DNA from: Hellea sp.
Lineage (GTDB): Bacteria > Pseudomonadota > Alphaproteobacteria > Caulobacterales > Maricaulaceae
Length of the DNA: 51,743 nt
Direction of reading: 5' to 3'
Assembly (NCBI GenBank): GCA_020631215.1
Contig: JAHDHS010000012.1
Location: 1 to 51,743 of the forward strand
Made by a program: the position numbers and the translations under genes. The notes under the pieces were generated by a model that did not search any database, had not been told where the DNA came from, and was given only the letters and a program-made list of their open reading frames with translations. The number at the start of each line of letters is the position of its first letter. Position 1 is the first letter of the stretch. Shown here one piece after another: positions 15,618 to 23,967 of this stretch.

Positions 15618-17407
15618 AGCCGGATCTCCCCCTTTTTGATTTTATCAAACACCGTTTTGGTCAGCTTTTCATAGGCGCCTGTCTTCGGGTCGGCATAATA
15701 CATCGGATCCGAGACTTTAGCCGGATCAAAGCCTGCTTTGACCAGATTGGTTTTCTTAAATTTGAATGTGCTGGTGGTGTCGGACTCTTTGGACAGACGC
15801 AAAAAGACCGGCCGCGCATAATGCGGCAAGTCATGATTGACCAGATCTTTTAAGGCTTTCAAATCAAGAGAGGTTTCAGATACGATTGAGGCCATGCCCG
15901 CGCGGCCATCATAGCCCGGCACATCCACGCCATAGACATTGGCCTGTGTCACGCCTTCAAATTTTGACAAAACCGCCGCGACTTCGCCCGTCGCCACATT
16001 TTCGGCCTTCCAGCGGAACGTGTCACCGACCCGGTCCATAAAATAATAATATCCGTGCTCGTCCCGTTTCATCAAATCACCCGTGCGGAACCAGGCATCG
16101 CCTTTCTTGAAAACATTGCGCAAAATCTTTTTCTGCGTGGCTTCTTTTTTCTCATAGCCTTCAAAGCGAAAACGCGGATTGTCTGCTTGGATTTCGCCGA
16201 TCATTTCGCCGATCTCGTCCGAACCCGTCCGAATGCAAAATCCATCCGGGCCGCGCGGATTGGTATTGTCCTCAACGTCATACTGAATGATATCAATATT
16301 GAACATGAACTTCAGATAATTCGGCACGCGGCCAACCGCGCCCACCGGGCCGTCAACATTGATCAAGCTGACATTGCCTTCGGTCGCGCCGTAAAATTCG
16401 ATAACATGGTCAATATTGAACCGCTCAATGAAGGCCGTCCAGACTTCAGGGCGCAGGCCGTTGCCGATGATCCATTTTATCTTATGTTTGCGCTCCAGCG
16501 GATGAGGGTCACAAGAGAGCAGGAAGCGGCATAATTCCCCGACATAGGTAAACATAGTCGCGTCATGTTTGACGGCTTCGTCCCAGAATTTGGTCGCCGA
16601 GAATTTCGATTGGACGATAACCGCGCCGCCATTTGTCAGCGCCGCGCCACAGCCGACCAAGCCGCCAGTCGCGTGATACATGGGCAGCACCATCAACATG
16701 CGGTCTTTGGCGCTGGCTCTGGCCCCCGTGCCGATGCCGCGCATATAATTTTGCGCGCGCACATGGGTGACCTTGGCCGCCTTGGGCAGACCCGTCGTGC
16801 CGGAGGTGAACATTTTCATACATTGCTCACCGGCTTTGATGCCTGCACGCGTCTCTTTGGACGGGCGGCGTTTGTCCTGCTTGGCAACCGCCTCGTCGAA
16901 ACTCTCATAACCTTTTAGCGCGCCGTAAGCCGCCCAGGCTTTGACGTCGCCCTCGACTTTAGCTTTGGCGGCAGTCCATTGCTTGGCCATTTCGTGATCC
17001 AGGATCAAATGATCCGCGCCGGAAATATTCACACAATGGGCCAGCGCCGCACCCGCGAGTTGATAATTTAATAGCGCCGGAATGACCGCCACTTTCGACA
17101 GGCCAAACCAGAGCGGGATATATTCCATCCGGTTGCGCACAAAGACGGCGACCGTATCGCCGGGCTTTAGGCCTTGCTCAGTGGCCCAAGCCGCGACTTG
17201 ATTGGCATAGTCATCCATCTGCTGATAGGTCCACTGACGATCATCTTCGATGAAAGCGGTGTTGGATCCAAATTTATCCACCCGCATCTCAAGCTCGTCA
17301 GCAATTAAGTGATGACCCGACGCGTCGACCGTTTTAACGGACTTCAGCATCCGCCTAACATCGCCAAGGAATTTGGCTTCGCGTTTAATGGTTTTAATCA
17401 GGCCCAT
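15614..17407 (-). CDS. Long-chain acyl-CoA synthetase (FATP/FadD6-like)
   Basis: The 597-residue adenylate-forming enzyme has the AMP-binding motif MFTSGTTGLPKAAKVTH, the conserved FYGATEGNVSLIN, DAWFRTGDLMKRDEHGYYYF, and a C-terminal VYGVDVPGYDGRAGMA block typical of the SLC27/FATP-like long-chain acyl-CoA synthetases. It activates fatty acids to acyl-AMP and then acyl-CoA for uptake or degradation. There is no signal peptide and it is probably peripheral to the inner membrane. The ATG follows AAGAGG with good spacing. It heads the five-gene operon with overlapping downstream genes. Confidence 0.92.
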   Translation of the reverse strand: MGLIKTIKREAKFLGDVRRMLKSVKTVDASGHHLIADELEMRVDKFGSNTAFIEDDRQWTYQQMDDYANQVAAWATEQGLKPGDTVAVFVRNRMEYIPLWFGLSKVAVIPALLNYQLAGAALAHCVNISGADHLILDHEMAKQWTAAKAKVEGDVKAWAAYGALKGYESFDEAVAKQDKRRPSKETRAGIKAGEQCMKMFTSGTTGLPKAAKVTHVRAQNYMRGIGTGARASAKDRMLMVLPMYHATGGLVGCGAALTNGGAVIVQSKFSATKFWDEAVKHDATMFTYVGELCRFLLSCDPHPLERKHKIKWIIGNGLRPEVWTAFIERFNIDHVIEFYGATEGNVSLINVDGPVGAVGRVPNYLKFMFNIDIIQYDVEDNTNPRGPDGFCIRTGSDEIGEMIGEIQADNPRFRFEGYEKKEATQKKILRNVFKKGDAWFRTGDLMKRDEHGYYYFMDRVGDTFRWKAENVATGEVAAVLSKFEGVTQANVYGVDVPGYDGRAGMASIVSETSLDLKALKDLVNHDLPHYARPVFLRLSKESDTTSTFKFKKTNLVKAGFDPAKVSDPMYYADPKTGAYEKLTKTVFDKIKKGEIRL

Positions 17408-17436
17408 GCCAACCTCTTATTCTTTGACTCGCGCGG

Positions 17437-17464
17437 ACAATAGACACGCCATAGGCAGCGTCAA
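17437..17464 (-). promoter_or_regulatory. Candidate promoter of the acyl-CoA synthetase operon
   Basis: On the minus strand TTGACG (5 of 6) and TATTGT (4 of 6) are separated by 16 bases, about 30 bases before the start codon. It fits a housekeeping sigma-70 promoter with a short leader carrying AAGAGG. Confidence 0.45.
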
Positions 17465-17490
17465 GCAATGCTGTGCAGGGGGCAAAAGAA

Positions 17491-17524
17491 AACCCCGCAG
17501 TGGGAAGCTGCGGGGCGGTTTTGA
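17491..17524. terminator. Hairpin terminator downstream of the Arg/Pro-rich secreted gene
   Basis: CCCCGCAG pairs with CTGCGGGG around a 7-base loop. Read on the minus strand it is followed by TTTTCTTTT, so it can terminate transcripts coming from the gene at 17730-19175. On the plus strand it is followed by CGGTTTT and may work weakly too. Confidence 0.75.
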
Positions 17525-17535
17525 CTAACTTTTTA

Positions 17536-17565
17536 AAACTGACCGGTGGGAACTATGGTCAGTTT
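17536..17565. repeat. 9-bp inverted repeat
   Basis: AAACTGACC and GGTCAGTTT flank a 12-base centre. No T-tract follows, so a protein-binding site or a weak hairpin is more likely than a terminator. No partner gene is identified. Confidence 0.5.
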
Positions 17566-17729
17566 CGTGGGAACCAGAGATGCCTCTCTTATGTTCGAAT
17601 TATAATTTGCAATGCCCGTGCCAACTCGCCTGACAGGCGAAAACGGCGATTTTCTACCCTTTTAGCGCCGATTATCAGTCATTGCCCCGTCCTGACGCAC
17701 CTATCTGTCCCAAAGCGGGACAGACATAG

Positions 17730-19175
17730 CTATGGGTAGCGATTGCCTGTTTGCAAACATGTCCCGTCGGGCTGCAAGACAGTGCCTGCCGGACAGTCTA
17801 CCCTTTGCGGCGCAGGACTGTGGCCGCGCCGGTAATCAGGCCGCGATGCGTTGGGCACTGCGGAATATGTCCGGCCAGATTGGGCCAGACGGAAACCTTC
17901 GATATAATTTGGCGGGACAAAGATCGGATATTCCTGCCCTTGCCTGTCCAAAGCAATCACCGTCATGCCGTCAAAGCGGGCAGCCTCCAGTCGTTCATTG
18001 GAAATGAAAACAGACAGCCGCTCTTCCCGCGCGCAGTCTACATCGACCGTAGTGACCACGTCGCGCCCGCCATAATAGCTACGGCGGTAGTCATCGGGAA
18101 AGAACTTCATACGACCCATGTCCCGCTTGCTCGGGCGGCGAGAAACCGGCTTGTCGATTTTTCGTTTGGCTCTGCGCTCAGGCCGCCGGGGCTCCGGTCT
18201 GGGCCGCGGCTTAGTCACTTTTCTTGGCTTGGGCGCAGGCCTGCTCACCTCGGGCCGCGGCGCGGGGCGATCAACTTTAGGCCTTCTGCGTTCAGGCCGG
18301 TCCAAATCCGGACGGGGCCGGGACACGACCTTTGGCGTTTTAGGCTTGGCGATTCCGCTGCCGGGCTTTTTGCGCTTGCGGTTTATACCACGCGCTTCTT
18401 CCAGATTGGGCGGATTGCGGCGATAAATAATCGGATCACCCGACACCCATTTTCCGCCGGGGCCCGAGCGGCGCTCGGAGGGCGGCACATAATCATCATC
18501 TCTGTCTCTATCTGTGTCAGGACGACGATCCGGTCGGCGGTCCGGTCTGCGTTTCGGGCGGCGTCTGCGCCAGCCATCCCCGTGACCATAGCCATAACCG
18601 CCCCGTCTCCATGACGGACTATCCCACCAGCCATAACCGAAATGACCGCCATAATGACGATAAGGTCTGAACAAGCTATATGACCGCCTGGGGGCATAGT
18701 AATATTGGTGATCATAGACGATTTCGCGCACATTTTGCGAACATTCCAACACCCGGCTGTCCCGCAATAGAGCGGGCGCATATTGGCCGTTCACATGAAT
18801 GGCATCTTCAAAGCCGCGCATGTCATAAGGGTCACGGCTGGGGGCGTTATAATAAAAAGCCATTTCCAACACCGCCCCGCCGCGTAAATCCTCTCCGTCA
18901 ATACTGACGGCGCGGTCAACTGAGCGCAGTGTAACGGAGCCTGCCATCTGGCTGTCCTGCTCGAAGGGATCAAAGCCAGGAGCAATATATTCGCGCTGGC
19001 CGGTTCGGTTATTATATTCGGTTCTGACATCCATAGCGATCTGACTTGGGGACATATCCGGCATATAGGCCGGTTGTGAGTCCGCAAAAGCGGCGGCAGG
19101 CATCAGGGCCGAAACGGATAAGCAAGCCGCTAAATAGCCTGCGCGAAGGAACATCTGTTTAGTCATCATATGCAT
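17730..19175 (-). CDS. Secreted Arg/Pro-rich low-complexity protein
   Basis: I do not recognise a family. The protein (about 481 residues from the ATG at 19175; ATGs at 19169 and 19166 follow) has a signal peptide (FLRAGYLAACLSVSALMPAAAFADS). A globular N-terminal region with EYNNRTGQREYIAPGFDPF and two Cys follows, then a Tyr/Gly/Arg segment (YGGHFGYGWWDSP), then long Arg-Pro-Lys/Asp low complexity (RRPDRRPDRRPDTDRDRDD and repeated RPRPRPE-type stretches), a second small domain (VDVDCAREERLSVFIS), and a C-terminal CPAGTVLQPDGTCL motif. It is strongly cationic and probably cell-envelope located. No clear Shine-Dalgarno is seen. It lies downstream of gloB on the same strand. Confidence 0.8.
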   Translation of the reverse strand: MHMMTKQMFLRAGYLAACLSVSALMPAAAFADSQPAYMPDMSPSQIAMDVRTEYNNRTGQREYIAPGFDPFEQDSQMAGSVTLRSVDRAVSIDGEDLRGGAVLEMAFYYNAPSRDPYDMRGFEDAIHVNGQYAPALLRDSRVLECSQNVREIVYDHQYYYAPRRSYSLFRPYRHYGGHFGYGWWDSPSWRRGGYGYGHGDGWRRRRPKRRPDRRPDRRPDTDRDRDDDYVPPSERRSGPGGKWVSGDPIIYRRNPPNLEEARGINRKRKKPGSGIAKPKTPKVVSRPRPDLDRPERRRPKVDRPAPRPEVSRPAPKPRKVTKPRPRPEPRRPERRAKRKIDKPVSRRPSKRDMGRMKFFPDDYRRSYYGGRDVVTTVDVDCAREERLSVFISNERLEAARFDGMTVIALDRQGQEYPIFVPPNYIEGFRLAQSGRTYSAVPNASRPDYRRGHSPAPQRVDCPAGTVLQPDGTCLQTGNRYP

Positions 19176-19272
19176 GTAGCATAGCAAATTTAGCGCCAGT
19201 CTGAAAGCGCTGTTCACACAAGGTTCAGAAACGCTGAGATTTTGCTGGCTTTGGCCTGTCGGTTTATGGCGA

Positions 19273-20001
19273 CTAAAAACTGTCTTTCAGCGCACGTCTG
19301 CGCCCGAGCTCTATAGCATTACCAGCCGTCACGAACGGGTTGGTCGCCCTTTCCGCCGCAACCGTTGTCGGCACGGTGGGCAGGCCCGCCTCGCGTTTGG
19401 CCTTTGCGGCGTCAATCGCCTCTTTCAACCGCTCATTTTCCGGATCGACATGAATGGCGAATTTGGCATTGGACAGCGTATATTCATGCGCGCAATAAAG
19501 TTTTGTCTCATCCGGCAATGCCATGATTTTTGACAGGCTTTGATGCATCTGCTCAGGCGTGCCTTCAAAGAGCTTGCCGCAGCCCATGACAAAAATCGTA
19601 TCCCCGACAAAGGCGGCATTCGCCTCCGGGACATGATAAATTATGTGCTCATCCGTATGACCGGGCGTGTGGAAAATATGAACGTCATGCTGCCCGAACT
19701 GAAATGTGTCGCCCTCCGTAAGGCCTTTTTGCAAACCGGGGATACGGCCTTCAATATAGGCCGGGCCATAAATGGTCAGATCATATTGCTTTGCCAGCGC
19801 CGCATTGCCGCCTGTATGATCCGGATGCCAATGCGTATTCCAAATTTCTGTCAATCTCCAACCGCGCTGCTCGCATTGGCGGGCTATTTCAGCCCCGTCC
19901 GGCGTATCAATACAGGCCGTTCGACCACTCTGCGGGTCATGAATGAGCATGCCGTAATTATCCGACAGGCAGGGAAATATCTCGATCTGAATGTCGCTCA
20001 T
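19273..20001 (-). CDS. gloB: Hydroxyacylglutathione hydrolase (glyoxalase II)
   Basis: The 242-residue metallo-beta-lactamase-fold enzyme hydrolyses S-lactoylglutathione to lactate and glutathione. Metal ligands are visible: THWHPDHTGG (His57, His59, Asp61, His62), TPGHTDEHIIY, VGDTIFVMGCGKLFEG and CAHEYT. The C-terminal domain NPFVTAGNAIELGRRRALKD with conserved Arg/Lys is typical. It is slightly shorter than the usual 250-255 residues but complete. It follows the TonB-type gene by 43 bases and may be co-transcribed. Confidence 0.95.
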   Translation of the reverse strand: MSDIQIEIFPCLSDNYGMLIHDPQSGRTACIDTPDGAEIARQCEQRGWRLTEIWNTHWHPDHTGGNAALAKQYDLTIYGPAYIEGRIPGLQKGLTEGDTFQFGQHDVHIFHTPGHTDEHIIYHVPEANAAFVGDTIFVMGCGKLFEGTPEQMHQSLSKIMALPDETKLYCAHEYTLSNAKFAIHVDPENERLKEAIDAAKAKREAGLPTVPTTVAAERATNPFVTAGNAIELGRRRALKDSF

Positions 20002-20044
20002 AGAGCCATTATAAACCTTAATGGCTCGACGTCACTTGGAAATC

Positions 20045-23005
20045 TTATTCCGCTCTGAATGAGACTTTCTTAGTATGGCCCGAGGAATAGACAGCCGCGC
20101 CATTTTCAGTACGCGGTTCAAATCGATATTTTTCGACGGCTTTAATCGCCGTCTCTGTAAAAGCCTCCGACATGCGGCCTGTATAATCCGTGCTGGCTAA
20201 TGTCACATTGACTGGCTTACCGGTACTATCGACATCATAGTTGACGATAACGTTGGCGCTGACCCAGATTTCACGGCGCTCAGCCGCACGCGGATAAGCG
20301 ATTTTAGACGATTTGATAAGCTTGGCTTCAACGGTCTCAATGGCAGCGGCAGGTACGACGGACAGTTCCGATATGATCGGTGCACTCGCTACGGCAATTG
20401 GATCTGGCTCCGTTACCGCTGTCACAGGCTGGGCCTCTGGAATGGTTTCCACATATGGCGGATTGATTACATTAATGTCGGGCTGAACTGTGCTGCTTGT
20501 TGAGGCTTCATAACTGATATTTTGGCTGGTATTTTGGAAGCTCGGCTCTGCCACTAGGGTAGCATCATAATACGTCACTTGTTGTGGCGCGGTTACAGGC
20601 TCATTTATGACAAGGCTGCTGGCTGGCAAAACCTCTAACTCAACCGTCTGAACAGGCTCTGTGATTTGCGCTCTCCCGGCCCGGCGTAAGCTATTTAAAA
20701 ACGGGCCCGTGATGTCTTCATTCACAGGTAAATCCTGTACGTTTTTAAAAGCTTTGATGGCGTCATGCGTGGCAGTGGTTTGTTTGCCATCTATATCGCC
20801 ATTGTAAAAGCCGAGTGACATCAGGCGCGTTTGTACGTCGCGCGTCAGTTCCACATAGGCCTCAGTCTCAAATTTAGACTGTTCGGCTTTAGTTTCCGCC
20901 TTGATATGATCGGCAGGTTTAGGAACTGAAACCAATTGGCTCCTCGGTTTCTGCGATGAGCTTTTCTCTATCGCAGCCTCCTTTTTCGGCTGACTCGGCG
21001 TTGGCGCATCAATGGAAACATCGCTGCTTTTTACCGCCTCTAAATTGTCGCTGTTGTCAGGTGACGTCTCAGAAGCATCTAATTCACTCACAATTTCCGG
21101 AGTTGCCGCCTTAATTTCGATGGCCGGAATGTCCAGTTTAGTCGTTTCAGCTGCCGTTAAATCAGCGGCACTTGTTTCGACGACCGCACTGGCCACCTTA
21201 GGGGTTAGCGGTTTCTTGCTTGTCGCGATCGGTTTGGGATTATTGGATGCTTGATAGGCTGCAAACACACCTGTCCCTAAAATTGCAGCAACCGCCAGAG
21301 CCGCCACACCTTGCTTGACGGGCAAATCCTCGGCCTTGATTTTCGGCACGGAAGCTTTGGGCATATCCACTTTAGGTAAAGATGGCTTAGATATTTTTGG
21401 CGTTTTGATTGCCGGCATTTTTATGCGGTTTTTGACCTTTTTCTTGGGTTTATGCATCACCTTGGAAAATACGGTCGGCACAGGTTTCTGTTTCAACGCA
21501 GCTCGGCTTGTCACTTCGTTAGAGAGCGCAGAGATATCTAGCTGGTCAATCTCTTCCGCATCACCGCCGGACTCAAGGTGTTTGATCACAGCCAGATGTG
21601 ATATTTCGCGTGCATCTAATTCTTCTATGCCCTGGCGCGCTGTCTCGAGCTTAAGGTTTAGTTGATGTTGATCAGCTTTTGCCTGCTCAGCGCTTTTCTT
21701 AAGCTCATCCATTTGAGTTTGGAGACTGGCGATCTCTGAAACAATTGTCTCATGCTCGATTTGCCGCTTTTGAGCCGTGTTTTTCTTGGCCCCATGCGCT
21801 TCTTGCGTAATTTCAAGCGTGCTCGCGGTTTGAGTTAATTGATCCAATATGTTTGATTTCTGAGCGGCAACATCGCTCAGGCGTGCTTGCTTTTCCTCAG
21901 CTACGGCAATGGCTTCATCCGCAAGGCGCTGGGCTTTGGCATGTTCAGCTTTGGCGTTCGCATATAATTGTTCCAGTGTGGCATTTTCAGCCTTAGCTTC
22001 TTCGGACCTAAGCTTCGCTGTGCTGAGCGCCTGTTCGGCTGATTGCAGGGCGGCTTGCGCCTTGGTCAAGCCTGCTTCTTTGCGGGAGGCTTTGGCTTCA
22101 GTTTTAGCCAGGGTTTCTGTCAGCTTTTCAAGACTCGCCGCTTTCTGTCCCGTGCTTTCAGAGGCCGCAACTGCCTCATCTTCCAGTATTGTCAAATGAT
22201 CCGACAGGGTCTGTCTTTCCTCTAATGTCAGTTCAACAGCGGACTGGTAACGCTCGATAGCCGCTTTACGTTCGGCTGCTTTGCGCGCGGCAATTTCACG
22301 CTGCCGGGCGGCTTCAATTCTGCGGGCTTCTTCGGCCTTGCGCTCTTCTTCAATGCGGCGCTCATTTTCCAATCGGCGCATTTCATCTTGTTTCAGACGT
22401 TCTGCCTCTTCGAATGCCATGGCGGCACGTTCCATCTCGGCTATGCGGTCCATTTCCAGCTTTAAGGCCTTTTCGGCTTCTTTGGCGGCCTGCAAGGCTT
22501 TGCGCTCAGCTTCAGCTTTCGCATTGGCCGCGGCATCCATTTTAGCTTTATAGCTCGCGGCCACGCGTTCCGCTTCCTGAGCGCGTAATTCTGTTTCACT
22601 AAATTCGCTTTTGACATCGGGCTTTGATTGTTTGCGCTTGAAGCGGTCAAGCAGCCCGGCTGATACTGTCTTTGCCGCTTCGTATGAAGATGCAGCGCCG
22701 GCTGCCGTCACAGCTTGCCATTTCACATCTTGAACCAGGGCTAATTCCGGGCACTGCACATTTAAAGTATCATCTGGCTGAATATTTGACGCGAATTGCG
22801 CCGGAATATCCAGTTCCGTCATACCATTGACGGAGCGGCAATCCAGCAGCGTGCCTTTTTCCTCTTCAGACCACCCAATCGGTGAGAGCCATTCCGTCCC
22901 ATTACGGCAAAGTTTCACCAAAATCTGGCTGGAATTCAGTGCCTGATTAATGACCAGACGGTTTGCGCCATCTGCTTGATGTATTGTGATTCCCTTACCG
23001 CCCAT
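20045..23005 (-). CDS. Coiled-coil, peptidoglycan-binding, TonB-C-domain membrane protein
   Basis: This 986-residue protein has an unusual order. Residues 1-100 form an unrecognised N-terminal domain, 140-470 a long Ala/Glu/Lys-rich coiled coil, 505-562 a Lys/Pro-rich linker, and 566-584 a single membrane helix (VAALAVAAILGTGVFAAYQ). A Pro/Thr-rich stretch follows, then 718-778 a peptidoglycan-binding-1-like domain (TRLMSLGFYNGDIDGKQTTATHDAIKAF), and 903-985 a TonB C-terminal domain (YPRAAERREIWVSANVIVNYDVDSTGKPV, AVEKYRFEPRTENG). The topology suggests a cytosolic coiled coil and a periplasmic wall-binding and TonB part. Start ATG has GAGGGGG upstream. TonB proteins normally lack such a large cytosolic coiled coil, so the function is not assigned. 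Confidence 0.88.
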   Translation of the reverse strand: MGGKGITIHQADGANRLVINQALNSSQILVKLCRNGTEWLSPIGWSEEEKGTLLDCRSVNGMTELDIPAQFASNIQPDDTLNVQCPELALVQDVKWQAVTAAGAASSYEAAKTVSAGLLDRFKRKQSKPDVKSEFSETELRAQEAERVAASYKAKMDAAANAKAEAERKALQAAKEAEKALKLEMDRIAEMERAAMAFEEAERLKQDEMRRLENERRIEEERKAEEARRIEAARQREIAARKAAERKAAIERYQSAVELTLEERQTLSDHLTILEDEAVAASESTGQKAASLEKLTETLAKTEAKASRKEAGLTKAQAALQSAEQALSTAKLRSEEAKAENATLEQLYANAKAEHAKAQRLADEAIAVAEEKQARLSDVAAQKSNILDQLTQTASTLEITQEAHGAKKNTAQKRQIEHETIVSEIASLQTQMDELKKSAEQAKADQHQLNLKLETARQGIEELDAREISHLAVIKHLESGGDAEEIDQLDISALSNEVTSRAALKQKPVPTVFSKVMHKPKKKVKNRIKMPAIKTPKISKPSLPKVDMPKASVPKIKAEDLPVKQGVAALAVAAILGTGVFAAYQASNNPKPIATSKKPLTPKVASAVVETSAADLTAAETTKLDIPAIEIKAATPEIVSELDASETSPDNSDNLEAVKSSDVSIDAPTPSQPKKEAAIEKSSSQKPRSQLVSVPKPADHIKAETKAEQSKFETEAYVELTRDVQTRLMSLGFYNGDIDGKQTTATHDAIKAFKNVQDLPVNEDITGPFLNSLRRAGRAQITEPVQTVELEVLPASSLVINEPVTAPQQVTYYDATLVAEPSFQNTSQNISYEASTSSTVQPDINVINPPYVETIPEAQPVTAVTEPDPIAVASAPIISELSVVPAAAIETVEAKLIKSSKIAYPRAAERREIWVSANVIVNYDVDSTGKPVNVTLASTDYTGRMSEAFTETAIKAVEKYRFEPRTENGAAVYSSGHTKKVSFRAE

Positions 23006-23076
23006 GACGACCCCCTCTAATTAGGTTTTTACGAAAACCCGCTGTGAGGAATTTGGCAAGAGCAGCCGCTTAAATC

Positions 23077-23113
23077 TGTGGATGGAACAGGGTTATCCAC
23101 AGAGTCGTCCACA
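23077..23113. promoter_or_regulatory. Cluster of DnaA-box-like sequences
   Basis: TTATCCACA at 23093-23101 is a perfect match to the DnaA-box consensus. TGTGGATGG at 23077 (inverted, CCATCCACA) and TCGTCCACA at 23105 are two-mismatch relatives. All three fall in 37 bases in the 174-base gap between the TonB-type gene and the GIN-domain gene, followed by an AT-rich stretch. This could be a DnaA-responsive regulatory region. I see no oriC neighbours (hemE, dnaA, parAB), so an origin is not claimed. Confidence 0.5.
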
Positions 23114-23179
23114 TCAATTTATATAAGGGGTTTGACGGGACAGTCGCCCGTCAATTTCCACTCAATGACTTAAGCGATA

Positions 23180-23845
23180 TTATTTGATCTTAACCTTGGA
23201 CATGAAGTTATCGCTTTTGCGAACTGTGTCCGGCTTTCCATAGACCGTAATTTGCCCCATGCCCGCCGCGTCGGCGTCAACTGATTCAGATGCATAGACT
23301 GTGGCTTCGCCCATACCGGCTATGTCGACATCGACATTATCACATTTTAGCGCTTCGGCATCCACTTCGCCCATACCGGCAATATCCAGATCCAGCGATC
23401 CGCAGCTGCCCGTGAGCGTAAGCTCGGCAATTCCGGCCACATCGACGTCCAGATCAGACGTATCAATGTCATTCACATCACCTGTGGCCACGCCGGCCAC
23501 TTCCATAGCGTTTAGCTTGGGCAGGGTAATCACGGCATGGATGCCTTGCTTATTTCCGATATTCCAGCTTTTCTTGCCCTTTTTGGTCGCCAGTTTCAGG
23601 ACACCCTCTTCGACAGAGATTTCCATAAATTCGATTTCTTTATCAGACCCCGAAGTCGTGACGGAAAAATCCTCACCGACGGTGACATCTAAATTGTAAA
23701 CACCAGACACAGAAATTTCTGTAAAACCCGACAAGTCATGTTGGGTCAGATTTTCGCCGTCAACGTCGTGAGCCGCCGCAGAAAAAGCGAGGGCTCCGCA
23801 AAGGGCGGTGGCAATGAGTGTTTTCGTTTTCATGCTGGCACGCAT
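23180..23845 (-). CDS. Exported GIN-domain (DUF2807) protein
   Basis: The 221-residue protein has a signal peptide (MKTKTLIATALCGALAFSAAA) and a head-like beta-solenoid domain of the GIN/DUF2807 type, starting FTEISVSGVYNLDVTVGEDFSVTTSG. Four short near-repeats are visible: DVDVAGIAEL, DLDIAGMGEV, DVDIAGMGEA and DADAAGMGQI. The ATG follows AGGAGAG. It is probably periplasmic or outer-membrane attached; the family function is unknown. It is divergent from the CoA-transferase and has a promoter surrounded by palindromes. Confidence 0.88.
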   Translation of the reverse strand: MRASMKTKTLIATALCGALAFSAAAHDVDGENLTQHDLSGFTEISVSGVYNLDVTVGEDFSVTTSGSDKEIEFMEISVEEGVLKLATKKGKKSWNIGNKQGIHAVITLPKLNAMEVAGVATGDVNDIDTSDLDVDVAGIAELTLTGSCGSLDLDIAGMGEVDAEALKCDNVDVDIAGMGEATVYASESVDADAAGMGQITVYGKPDTVRKSDNFMSKVKIK

Positions 23846-23871
23846 AAGTCTCTCCTTTATTTAACGCCTTA

Positions 23872-23924
23872 ACGATAACGACAATCGTCGTGGAGTCAAT
23901 AATAATTATCGAAAAACGATAATT
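23872..23924 (-). promoter_or_regulatory. GIN-gene promoter with two palindromic operators
   Basis: On the minus strand TTGACT, a 16-base spacer and TATCGT form a promoter about 27 bases before the start codon. The spacer contains ACGAC-N4-GTCGT. Directly upstream of the -35 lies AATTATCG-N5-CGATAATT, an 8-bp perfect inverted repeat. The two related TCG/CGA palindromes around a promoter look like sites for a dimeric regulator that would repress or modulate the gene. The regulator is not identified in the window. Confidence 0.5.
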
Positions 23925-23967
23925 GCTTAATGTCCATCTACGCTCTAGGTTACACGTCGGAGGGCCT

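Larger units (their letters stand above)
17408..17729. other. 322-bp intergenic region: promoter, terminator, inverted repeat
   Basis: This gap holds a candidate promoter for the leftward acyl-CoA operon, a GC-rich hairpin terminator and a 9-bp inverted repeat, listed separately. I see no tRNA, small ORF with a ribosome site or known repeat family in the remaining AT/GC-mixed sequence (17566-17729). Confidence 0.6.

Noticed and set aside
16055-16534. Plus-strand frame of 159 codons inside the long-chain acyl-CoA synthetase
   Set aside because: Shadow frame in a conserved minus-strand enzyme gene.
17751-18614. Long plus-strand frame of 287 codons opposite the Arg/Pro-rich gene
   Set aside because: It is the antisense shadow of an Arg-rich, GC-rich gene; there is no ribosome site and no domain-like sequence.
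23006-23179. Chromosomal replication origin
   Set aside because: Only one perfect DnaA box is present and none of the usual origin genes is adjacent.
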